Assembly: GCA_011375245.1 (NCBI GenBank) | Contig: DRMA01000283.1 | Coordinates: 1 to 9,477, forward strand | DNA length: 9,477 nt | Reading direction: 5' to 3' | DNA from: Thiothrix sp. | GTDB taxonomy: Bacteria; Pseudomonadota; Gammaproteobacteria; Thiotrichales; Thiotrichaceae | Shown here: piece after piece, positions 1 through 6,738 of the stretch | Position numbering within the stretch: the stretch's first letter is position 1 | How the letters are laid out: each line of letters starts with the position of its first letter | Position numbers and translations under genes: made by a program | The notes under the pieces: generated by a model | What the model saw: the letters and a program-made list of their open reading frames with translations, nothing else | Databases searched by the model: none | What the model was told of the DNA's origin: nothing

Positions 1-1131
1 CTGCACACCTAAAATAGCAAAACGCGGTTGTTTCAAACGTCGATTTATAAACCATAAAATCAACCCAACTGCCAAAAAAGATAACCAAAACCCAGATGAC
101 AATGTAGCCAGAGGGTCAAACAATAAAACCAACATCATGGCAAACGACAAAATAGTAGTGCCTGAATAATGCCGCTTCACCAATAAACCAAACAATACTA
201 GCAAAACCATTATTAATGCACGCTGTGTGGGAAGCGTAAAACCTGCCAACAATGCATAGCCTATGGCAAATAACACGCCGACCATACTTCCAGCAATACG
301 CACGGGCAAACGTAAATATAATGAGGGAAACAACCACCAAATAAGTGCAATGGGAAAAAAGCCAAATCCTGCTACCATACCTATATGTAAACCTGAAATC
401 GCAATCAAATGATTCGTACCAGTTTGTCGAAACAACAACCATTGTGCATCACTCACATCACGACGTTCTGCAACTGACAATGCACTGATAATACCTAATA
501 CATTGTTATCACCGTTATCACCAAGCACTGCCTCAATTCGTGTTAGAATTTTTTCTCGCAAGGCATCGACCGAATAAACAGGCGCATCTGCTAATTTTTT
601 ATTCTCAACGGAAGTTCGTACATAACCCGTTGCAATAATAGCTTGATGAAACAACCATTTTTCATAATCAAAACCATGCGGATTACTAAACCCATTGGGT
701 TGTTTTAACCGTACACGAAGTTGCCATGTTTCACCTGCACGCAGTGTATGCTTGCCTCGATACCAATTGAGTTTAATAAGCCCCTTTAGCTCTGAAGCAT
801 TCAATGATTTATTGACAGCCCTCGCCTCATTAATTTGTAGTTGAAATCTCCAGTCTTTCCCCCTCTTATCAGGTATACTCTGAAGAGATCCCCTGACTAT
901 GAGATCATTGCCTTCTAGTTGTGGCATTATACGAGCTTCCAAACGTTGCTCACTTGGTATAAGTGCATATAAAAATCCAATGCACAATGCCCAAAAAAAG
1001 CGATACTTCCAAAATAGAAATAGAGCTGGTAAGCAAAACACAAGTGCAATACCCCATACACTAGGCGGCAAACTAACTGATTGCTGTAATATCACAACTC
1101 CCAGTAAAAAACCGAATGCTATGGAAACCAT
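1..1131 (-). CDS. comEC: ComEC/Rec2 family DNA-uptake channel protein, N-terminal part (cut by window edge)
   Basis: Inner-membrane channel protein that, in naturally competent bacteria, carries single-stranded transforming DNA into the cytoplasm. The frame is open from an ATG at 1131 to base 1 without a stop, giving 377 residues; family members usually have about 700-800, so the competence core is only partly present and the C-terminal metallo-beta-lactamase-like domain is outside the window. Two hydrophobic segments (about 1-60) are followed by a soluble DUF4131-type region with the family pattern PNGFSNPHGFDYEKWL (145-160). The Competence domain then begins with the hallmark HLIAISGLHIG (241-251), LPTQRA (300-305) and SGFWLSFLAVG (346-356). 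An in-frame TAA lies 11 codons upstream of the ATG, with no better start between. No strong Shine-Dalgarno sequence is visible. It is divergent from the DUF2062 gene. Whether the organism is competent cannot be told from here. Confidence 0.93.
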   Translation of the reverse strand, partial: MVSIAFGFLLGVVILQQSVSLPPSVWGIALVFCLPALFLFWKYRFFWALCIGFLYALIPSEQRLEARIMPQLEGNDLIVRGSLQSIPDKRGKDWRFQLQINEARAVNKSLNASELKGLIKLNWYRGKHTLRAGETWQLRVRLKQPNGFSNPHGFDYEKWLFHQAIIATGYVRTSVENKKLADAPVYSVDALREKILTRIEAVLGDNGDNNVLGIISALSVAERRDVSDAQWLLFRQTGTNHLIAISGLHIGMVAGFGFFPIALIWWLFPSLYLRLPVRIAGSMVGVLFAIGYALLAGFTLPTQRALIMVLLVLFGLLVKRHYSGTTILSFAMMLVLLFDPLATLSSGFWLSFLAVGLILWFINRRLKQPRFAILGVQ

Positions 1132-1177
1132 ATCAACCCAACGTTTACGTTTAGATTTAATTTAATACAACTGAAAA

Positions 1178-1744
1178 ATGCCTAGGAAATTTATAAAACG
1201 CCATGTCCCCAATGCTGAGTACTTTCGTAATAGCAGCACATTAGGCTTTTTGGGGAAACAATTACACCGACAAAGTCTCTGGCACTTGAACCGTCGATCT
1301 GTTGCAAAAGCAGTGGCTATTGGTTTCTTTTGTATGTGGATTCCTATCCCTTTTCAAACAATTCTTGCTGCATTACTGGCTATTATGCTGTCAGCAAACC
1401 TTCCTCTTTCAGTGGTCTTAGTCTTTATCACTAACCCAATTACTATTCCACCTATGTTTTATTTTGCCTATCGTATTGGCGCATGGCTACTTAATCTACC
1501 AAGTGAAGAAATGAATTTTTCCTTTAGTATTGGATGGGTTAGCAATACACTAAAACATTCTTGGCAACCGCTGCTATTAGGCTCTTTAGTCCTTGGCATC
1601 CTTTCTTCTATAGCAGGCTATGTTGGCGTTCGTATTGCTTGGCGTGCCGTTATTCTCAAACAATGGCAGTATCGTTGTCAGAAAAGATTTTCCCATAAAA
1701 AACCATCTATAAAGCAAAAAAGCAAAAACTCAATAACTCAATAA
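1178..1744 (+). CDS. DUF2062 domain membrane protein
   Basis: Small integral membrane protein of the DUF2062 family; the biochemical function is unknown. The 188 residues are about the usual family length. A basic N-terminus (MPRKFIKRHVP) is followed by hydrophobic segments at about 45-71, 76-106 and 130-157. Conserved-looking motifs are WIPIPFQ (54-60) and TNPITIPP (85-92), typical of the family. The C-terminal tail (161-188) is strongly basic and hydrophilic, probably cytosolic. The gene lies between comEC (divergent, 46-bp gap) and lolD (convergent, 38-bp gap), a neighbourhood I recall from pseudomonads; this supports the family call but not a function. The ATG at 1178 has only a weak upstream purine tract (ctgaaaa), and no later start would preserve the family N-terminus. 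Confidence 0.88.
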   Translation: MPRKFIKRHVPNAEYFRNSSTLGFLGKQLHRQSLWHLNRRSVAKAVAIGFFCMWIPIPFQTILAALLAIMLSANLPLSVVLVFITNPITIPPMFYFAYRIGAWLLNLPSEEMNFSFSIGWVSNTLKHSWQPLLLGSLVLGILSSIAGYVGVRIAWRAVILKQWQYRCQKRFSHKKPSIKQKSKNSITQ

Positions 1745-1766
1745 ATCATTACATGAGCTAGTGATT
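1744..1766. terminator. Weak hairpin between converging DUF2062 and lolD genes
   Basis: Arms AATCATTA (1744-1751) and TAGTGATT (1759-1766) pair over 8 positions, including one T-G wobble, around a 7-base loop. The hairpin sits in the 38-bp gap between two converging genes, where a two-way terminator would be expected. It is AT-rich and neither side has a clean T-run (plus side: cattattaagatttctt), so it would be weak. The position is the main support. Confidence 0.3.
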
Positions 1767-1782
1767 CATTATTAAGATTTCT

Positions 1783-2478
1783 TCACTCTACGACCAAAAC
1801 TCCATCCGTTAATTGGTAAACATGATCCATACGATCAGCGAGTGCTAAATCGTGAGTCACTACAATCAAAGAGGTTCCTAGTTCTTCATTTAACTCCTGC
1901 ATCAAAGCAAAAATACTATCCGCAGTCTGACGATCTAAATTACCTGTTGGTTCATCAGCGAGTACAGCACGCGGGTGAGTTACTAACGCTCTAGCAATCG
2001 CAGCACGTTGCCTTTCCCCGCCTGAAAGCTGAGCAGGTTTATGTTCAAGACGATGATCCAAACCGACTTTTTGCAGCATACTGATCGCTCTTTCTTTCGC
2101 CTCAGCAACACTAACATTACCAATCAGTAACGGCATAGCAACATTTTCTAACGCAGTAAACTCAGGCAATAAATGATGAAATTGGTAAATAAATCCTAAG
2201 GTTTGGTTTCTTAACGTACCACGCTCTGTATCTGATAAAGCGGCTACATCATTGCCTTGAATCATAACCTTGCCTTCAGTCGGCAAATCAAGCCCACCAA
2301 GAATATGTAACAACGTACTTTTTCCACTCCCTGATGTGCCTAATATCGCTATTTTTTCTCCTGTCGAAACAGATAAACTTATGCCTTTTAAGACATCAAC
2401 ATTTAAGCTTCCTTCACGAAAGCTTTTGGTCACCGCTTGGCAATCAATCACACACTGCTGTTGATTAATATCATTCAT
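1783..2478 (-). CDS. lolD: LolD, ATPase of the lipoprotein-releasing ABC transporter
   Basis: Cytoplasmic ATPase that powers extraction of mature lipoproteins from the inner membrane and their transfer to LolA. The 231 residues match the family length. Visible motifs are Walker A GTSGSGKST (47-55), Q-loop Q99 followed by the LolD-typical FHHLLPEFTALENV (100-113), signature LSGGE (151-155), Walker B AVLADE (171-176, catalytic Glu176), D-loop NLD (180-182) and H-loop His209. The FHHLLPEF stretch and the two adjacent LolC/E-type permeases separate it from the related MacB/FtsE-type ATPases. Its ATG overlaps the end of the upstream permease gene by 8 bp, so translational coupling is likely. It is the last gene of the three-gene lol operon. 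Confidence 0.96.
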   Translation of the reverse strand: MNDINQQQCVIDCQAVTKSFREGSLNVDVLKGISLSVSTGEKIAILGTSGSGKSTLLHILGGLDLPTEGKVMIQGNDVAALSDTERGTLRNQTLGFIYQFHHLLPEFTALENVAMPLLIGNVSVAEAKERAISMLQKVGLDHRLEHKPAQLSGGERQRAAIARALVTHPRAVLADEPTGNLDRQTADSIFALMQELNEELGTSLIVVTHDLALADRMDHVYQLTDGVLVVE

Positions 2479-3715
2479 AACGTAACGACTCTGCTGGCTG
2501 TACTTTTGATGCCTTCCAAGAAGGGTAAAGTGTCGCTAATAAAGACAATAGCAATGTACTGCCTGCAATCAATATAATATCGCCAATTTCTATTGCACCT
2601 TTTATCTTATTAATAAAAAAACCATCCTCTGACATTAATGGCATCCCTAATAGACGTTCAATAATTGGCACAATGATTTCAATATTTAATGACAATAACA
2701 CGCCAAAAACCACCCCAAAAAAGGTTCCGATAACACCAATCAAACTGCCTTGCACCATAAAAATACGTGTGACTTTACTAGGTGACAATCCTTGGGTTCG
2801 CAAAATAGCAATATCGCCGTCCTTATCCGTTACCATCATCACCATTGTTGATACTAAATTAAAAGCAGCCACAGCAACTAACATAACCAAAATAAAGAAA
2901 AACATGGTTTTTTGTGTCTGTAAGGCTTTAAAAAAAGGACGGTATTGACGTGTCCAGTCAATAATCCATGTACCTGGTGTAGCACTATCATAAATAATCG
3001 CACTCACCGCAGGAGCTTGATTCATGTCATCTAATTGTAAACGTAAACCTGATACACGCTGATCCATTTCTAGCATATCGGCCGCATCTTGCAAATGAAT
3101 AAACGCCATTGTGCTATCGAATAATTTCATATCCAGCTTAAATGTACCCAATACTTTAAACTCTTTTAATATGGGTAATTCACCACCGTCTAATGACAAG
3201 TTGCGTAAACTCATTGAGGTCACATCATCACCCACTTTCAAGCCAAGCTCTTCTGCCAATGTTTGCCCAAGGATAATGCCATACTCCCCTGCCTTTAAAT
3301 CCTCAAAATGCCCTGTCATATGTTGTTCAATCGTACCCACCGTTTGTTGATACTCAGGTAAAATGCCTTGTAGACTAGCCCCTCTCACTTCACCATTCAT
3401 ATTCAGCATGACTTGTTTGTCAATAAAAGGTGCAATACCTGTAACATGCGGAAAGGATAACAACGTCTCACGCATTTCCTGCCACGCAAAGATTTCATTA
3501 TTTTCAGCAGATACTGTTACATGGGATGCCATCCCTAATACACGCTCACGAAAAGCTTGCTCAAAGCCGTTCATAATAGATAACACTGTGATAAGCACTA
3601 AAACACTAAGTGCAATGCCTATCATAGAAGCTAAGGCAATAAACGAAACATACGCACCTTGACGACGTGAACGGGTATAACGCAGACCAATAAAAACATC
3701 TAACGGTTTAAACAT
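2471..3715 (-). CDS. lolE: LolC/LolE family permease, second of two (LolE-like)
   Basis: Inner-membrane permease subunit of the Lol lipoprotein exporter. The 414 residues show the standard layout: a first membrane segment (about 22-50, ending in the family motif IMNGFE), a large periplasmic domain (about 52-265), then three membrane segments (about 271-295, 318-343, 379-397). DIAILRTQG (301-309) lies between segments two and three and QPAESLRYE ends the protein. In the region aligning with the E. coli LolC hook that grips LolA (about 168-186), this protein has LSLDGGELP in place of the PQ/TPxG pattern of its neighbour, so I assign the LolE role; this is an inference because its C-terminus resembles E. 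coli LolC. An AAGGGG Shine-Dalgarno (3725-3730) lies 9 nt before the ATG. The gap after the first permease gene is 14 bp, and the end overlaps lolD by 8 bp. Confidence 0.88.
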   Translation of the reverse strand: MFKPLDVFIGLRYTRSRRQGAYVSFIALASMIGIALSVLVLITVLSIMNGFEQAFRERVLGMASHVTVSAENNEIFAWQEMRETLLSFPHVTGIAPFIDKQVMLNMNGEVRGASLQGILPEYQQTVGTIEQHMTGHFEDLKAGEYGIILGQTLAEELGLKVGDDVTSMSLRNLSLDGGELPILKEFKVLGTFKLDMKLFDSTMAFIHLQDAADMLEMDQRVSGLRLQLDDMNQAPAVSAIIYDSATPGTWIIDWTRQYRPFFKALQTQKTMFFFILVMLVAVAAFNLVSTMVMMVTDKDGDIAILRTQGLSPSKVTRIFMVQGSLIGVIGTFFGVVFGVLLSLNIEIIVPIIERLLGMPLMSEDGFFINKIKGAIEIGDIILIAGSTLLLSLLATLYPSWKASKVQPAESLRYE

Positions 3716-3724
3716 AACGATCTA

Positions 3725-3730
3725 CCCCTT
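3725..3730 (-). promoter_or_regulatory. Ribosome binding site of the second lol permease
   Basis: AAGGGG on the minus strand, 9 nt before the ATG at 3715 and touching the stop codon (3732-3730) of the upstream permease. It fixes the start and suggests tightly coupled translation within the operon. Confidence 0.65.
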
Positions 3731-4995
3731 TATTCATAACGTAGGGAATCAGCAGGTTGAATACTTGCCGCTCGATAGGCAGGATAAATAGTCGCTAATA
3801 ACGCAGCAATAAGCGAGAGCACTGCAATTAAAATCACTTCATCAATATGTACTTCTGAGGGAACTTCAGTAATATAAAACACATCTTCAGCAAAAAACTT
3901 TTGCCCAATGAGGTGCTCTATCGCAGGTACAATGCTTTCTACATTACTAGCCAGCAACACCCCTAAAAAAACACCCAGCAGGGTTCCAACAACGCCAATA
4001 ATACTGCCTTGAATAATAAATACCCGTGCTACCTGTTTTGCTGACATACCCTGCGTACGCAAAATAGCAATATCAGCCTGTTTGTCCTTCACCATCATCA
4101 CTAATGAAGCCACTAAATTAAACAGTGCAACTAAAATAATAAGCCCTAAGACAATAAACATCATTATTTTTTCCATTCTAAACGCATGGAATAAACTGGC
4201 ATTATCTTCAGTCCAGCTTTTTACTTTAAAAGTATCACCTAGTGTTTGCTGCAACTGCATCGCCATTGCATCGCTTTGAAACAGATCATCCAACTTAACA
4301 CGCACGCCGCTTGCCTTGCCTTTCATTTTGAATAAGCGACCCGCATCCTCTAAGTGAATAAAGGCTGTTGAACTATCGTAATCTTGTAAACGTAGACGAT
4401 AAAGCGCCACAACTGTAAAACGTTTCATACGCGGAATAAGCCCCGCAGGGGTGACTTTCGCTTGTGGTGAAATAACGGTTACCTTATCACCCAAGGTCAC
4501 ATTAAGCCGTTCCGCCAACCCTACTCCTAAGGCGATACCATAATGACGCGGTGCTAAGGCAGAGAAATTCCCCTGTTCCATATGCTTTGGCGCATTCACA
4601 TCACTCACGTTATCTTGAAACTCTGGTGCAATACCTTGCAATAACACGCCTTGCGGTGTGCCATATTCACTATTAATCATGACCTGTTTTTCAATATAAG
4701 GTGCGGCACCAATAATGCCTTGCTGATGGCTTAAGGTTTCTTGCAACGCTTGCCAATCACTTACCTCACCTTTTGCGCCACCTATCCCTGATACAGTGAC
4801 ATGCGCAACCATTCCGAGTATCCTGCCGCGAAGTTCACTTTGGAATCCATTCATAACAGAAACAATCGTAATTAAGACAAGCACACCCAACGTTATGCCA
4901 ATCATTGAGGCCAACGATATAAAAGAAATGGAATGATTATCGCGTTTGGAGCGTATATAACGCAAACCAACGAATAACGCTAATGGTTTAAACAT
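3730..4995 (-). CDS. lolC: LolC/LolE family permease, first of two (LolC-like with hook)
   Basis: Inner-membrane permease of the Lol lipoprotein exporter, 421 residues. Membrane segments lie at about 23-50 (ending VMNGF), 277-302, 324-350 and 386-405; the large periplasmic domain spans about 52-275. Residues 176-193 (SPQAKVTPAGLIPRMKRF) resemble the hook of E. coli LolC that recruits LolA (recalled there as P-x-A-x-x-x-TPMG-x-x-P), so this is the likely LolA-binding subunit. The segment before the last membrane helix (IGQKFFAEDVFYITEVPSE, 363-381) instead resembles E. coli LolE, a mixed character reported for the LolF-type permeases of some gammaproteobacteria. ILRTQG (311-316) and the QPADSLRYE end are shared with the next gene. 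First gene of the operon. The ATG at 4995 lacks a Shine-Dalgarno sequence and has a TATAAT 8 nt upstream. Confidence 0.9.
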   Translation of the reverse strand: MFKPLALFVGLRYIRSKRDNHSISFISLASMIGITLGVLVLITIVSVMNGFQSELRGRILGMVAHVTVSGIGGAKGEVSDWQALQETLSHQQGIIGAAPYIEKQVMINSEYGTPQGVLLQGIAPEFQDNVSDVNAPKHMEQGNFSALAPRHYGIALGVGLAERLNVTLGDKVTVISPQAKVTPAGLIPRMKRFTVVALYRLRLQDYDSSTAFIHLEDAGRLFKMKGKASGVRVKLDDLFQSDAMAMQLQQTLGDTFKVKSWTEDNASLFHAFRMEKIMMFIVLGLIILVALFNLVASLVMMVKDKQADIAILRTQGMSAKQVARVFIIQGSIIGVVGTLLGVFLGVLLASNVESIVPAIEHLIGQKFFAEDVFYITEVPSEVHIDEVILIAVLSLIAALLATIYPAYRAASIQPADSLRYE

Positions 4996-5003
4996 GGTTG
5001 GTG

Positions 5004-5009
5004 ATTATA
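5004..5009 (-). promoter_or_regulatory. Candidate -10 box of the lol operon promoter
   Basis: A perfect TATAAT on the minus strand, with only 8 nt (caccaacc) between it and the ATG of the first permease. Initiation at the usual distance would start the transcript within a few bases of the ATG. No good -35 lies at 16-18 bp; a TTGATA (5022-5027) is present, but at 12 bp. The upstream gap is short and divergent, so a promoter is expected here. Confidence 0.45.
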
Positions 5010-5020
5010 TACCGTTACCC

Positions 5021-5050
5021 TTATCAATTACCATTACCCCTTTCTATTAT
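5021..5050 (+). promoter_or_regulatory. Candidate promoter for the secreted-protein/bioA pair
   Basis: TTATCA (5021-5026; 4 of 6 match to TTGACA), an 18-bp spacer and TATTAT (5045-5050; 5 of 6 match to TATAAT). It would give a leader of about 30 nt containing the AAAGG ribosome binding site at 5076-5080. It lies back to back with the lol promoter candidate, and the two overlap in the TTATCAA segment. No BirA-type operator (TTGTAAACC with its inverted partner) is visible. Confidence 0.35.
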
Positions 5051-5088
5051 TACTGCTATTCACCCCTTAATTCTTAAAGGTCGTACCC

Positions 5089-5406
5089 ATGAAAATAAAA
5101 ACAAGACTACTTCCTCTATTGGTTATGTTGCCACTCAACGCACAAGCGGATGTATTATTAATTGATGATACTCCAAGCATCATGACACAAGAAAACACAC
5201 CGATATCTGGCATGAGCAAGCAAACCGTATTGCAAAAATATGGTCAGCCATCAAATAAGTACACCCATTCAGGAAAAGTAACAAAACGCAACCCACTCAT
5301 ATCCGTGTGGACATATGGCAACTATAAAGTATACTTTGAAAACGCGCATGTCATTCATACTTTAATCATCTCATCTACACCCGAACCTGACGAAGCTTCA
5401 CGATAA
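5089..5406 (+). CDS. Small secreted (periplasmic) protein of unknown function
   Basis: A 105-residue protein with a clear Sec signal peptide: basic MKIKTR, a hydrophobic core, and an AQA cleavage site at 18-20, leaving DVLLIDD as the mature start. There is no cysteine at the cleavage site, so it is not a lipoprotein. The mature part carries GMSKQTVLQKYGQP (41-54) followed by WTYGNYKVYFENAHVIHTLI (74-93). This helix-then-strands pattern (M-x3-V-x3-G-x-P, then VYFE and VIH) resembles small periplasmic proteins of gammaproteobacteria and loosely the BamE/SmpA fold, but I would not assign a role. AAAGG (5076-5080) lies 8 nt before the ATG. bioA follows after 24 bp on the same strand, so the two are probably co-transcribed; no functional link to biotin is evident. 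Confidence 0.85.
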   Translation: MKIKTRLLPLLVMLPLNAQADVLLIDDTPSIMTQENTPISGMSKQTVLQKYGQPSNKYTHSGKVTKRNPLISVWTYGNYKVYFENAHVIHTLIISSTPEPDEASR

Positions 5407-5430
5407 CGATAACAACATAGAAACGAGCAT

Positions 5431-6738
5431 ATGAATACGCTTTTCTCTTTCCCCTCAAACTGGGAAAATATCGACCATAAGCATATTTGGCATCCTTATA
5501 GCAGTATGCTCAACCCACTGCCTACTTACCCAGTGAGTAGTGCTAAAGGTGTTTATTTGCAATTAGCAAATGGCCAGACATTAGTTGATGGCATGGCCTC
5601 ATGGTGGTCAGCCATTCATGGCTATCAACAACCTGATTTAGATCAAGCCATACTTGATCAAGTCAGCAATATGTCCCATGTCATGTTTGGTGGTTTGACG
5701 CATGAACCAGCAATCCGTCTAGCACAAAAACTCATTGCTATAACTTGCAATAAACTTCAGCATGTGTTTTTTGCTGACTCAGGCTCTATTGCGGTTGAAG
5801 TTGCAATTAAAATGGCGCTGCAATACTGGCACGCACAAGGTAAAAAAGAAAAAAACAAGCTATTAACCGTGCGTAATGGCTACCATGGCGATACCTTTGC
5901 CACAATGGCTGTTTGTGACCCTGTCACAGGTATGCACGAAAAATTCACAGACACACTAAGCAAGCATTTTTTCGCCGATGCTCCAAGCTGTCAAGCAACA
6001 AACAAGGGCATCACCACAAACATAGCAGCATTACACACCCAACTCGAACAACATCAACACACGATTGCCGCTATTATCCTTGAACCTATCGTTCAAGGTG
6101 CTGGAGGTATGCGTTTTTACTGCCCTGAATACTTACAACAACTTCGTCAGTTGTGTGATGACTATCATGTTTTATTAATCTTTGATGAAATAGCCACAGG
6201 CTTTGGGCGTACAGGTACTTTATTTGCCTATGAACAAGCAGGCATTGAGCCTGATATTATGACAATTGGTAAAGCATTGACAGGTGGCTATATGACACTA
6301 GCTGCCACGCTTGCAAGCACACAGGTTGCTGAAGGTATTAGCACTGATGGCAGTGGCGTGCTGATGCATGGCCCTACATTTATGGCAAACCCATTGGCAT
6401 GTAGTGTTGCTAACGCTAGTATTGAATTACTGCTTACTTCTCCATGGCAACAACGCATTCAACATATTGCCACACAAATGGAACAAGGATTAGCACCTTG
6501 CAAACAACTATCCATTACACAAGACCTGCGTGTAAAAGGCGCTATAGGCGTTGTCGAACTAAAAAACCCAGTGGATATGGCATGGATTCAACCACGATTT
6601 GTTGAGCAAGGTGTCTGGATAAGACCCTTTGGAAAGCTTGTTTATATTATGCCACCTTATATTATTACTAATGAGGAACTTGCTCATTTAACAGCCGCTA
6701 TTGTAAACGTATTACAACAAATGGAAGCATTATTATAA
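5431..6738 (+). CDS. bioA: Adenosylmethionine-8-amino-7-oxononanoate aminotransferase
   Basis: PLP-dependent class III aminotransferase of biotin synthesis. It transfers the amino group of S-adenosylmethionine to 7-keto-8-aminopelargonate (KAPA), giving 7,8-diaminopelargonate (DAPA) in the cytoplasm. The 435 residues are close to E. coli BioA, with a numbering offset of about 7. Visible are IWHPYSSM (19-26), MASWWSAIHGY (55-65), ADSGSIAVEVAIKMALQYW (115-133), RNGYHGD (148-154, with the PLP-stacking Tyr151), LEPIVQGAGGM (217-227), FDEIATGFGRTG (251-262, with Asp252 for the PLP nitrogen) and IGKALTGGYM (279-288, with Schiff-base Lys281). HGPTFMANPLACSVA (313-327) and Arg398 also match. The ADSGS and HPYSSM motifs separate it from other class III transaminases. 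No bioF, bioC, bioD or bioB lies beside it. The stop codon overlaps the end of the converging gene by 6 bp. Confidence 0.97.
   Translation: MNTLFSFPSNWENIDHKHIWHPYSSMLNPLPTYPVSSAKGVYLQLANGQTLVDGMASWWSAIHGYQQPDLDQAILDQVSNMSHVMFGGLTHEPAIRLAQKLIAITCNKLQHVFFADSGSIAVEVAIKMALQYWHAQGKKEKNKLLTVRNGYHGDTFATMAVCDPVTGMHEKFTDTLSKHFFADAPSCQATNKGITTNIAALHTQLEQHQHTIAAIILEPIVQGAGGMRFYCPEYLQQLRQLCDDYHVLLIFDEIATGFGRTGTLFAYEQAGIEPDIMTIGKALTGGYMTLAATLASTQVAEGISTDGSGVLMHGPTFMANPLACSVANASIELLLTSPWQQRIQHIATQMEQGLAPCKQLSITQDLRVKGAIGVVELKNPVDMAWIQPRFVEQGVWIRPFGKLVYIMPPYIITNEELAHLTAAIVNVLQQMEALL

Noticed and set aside
116..442. 108-codon minus-strand open frame
   Set aside because: It lies in another frame inside comEC, whose translation gives clear ComEC motifs through the same region.
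899..1165. 88-codon plus-strand open frame
   Set aside because: Antisense to the start of comEC; the protein looks like a shadow translation, with no recognisable domain.
1132..1177. Promoters in the comEC/DUF2062 divergent gap
   Set aside because: Only AT-rich stretches with no -35/-10 pair at acceptable spacing on either strand, so none is listed.
2673..3662. Several plus-strand open frames of 79-99 codons opposite the second lol permease
   Set aside because: Low-complexity antisense shadows of a well-supported permease gene.
4996..5088. BirA- or BioR-type biotin operator upstream of the bioA unit
   Set aside because: Neither the TTGTAAACC inverted repeat nor a full TTATMKATAA-type site is present; the TTATATA near 5005 is better explained as the lol operon -10 box.
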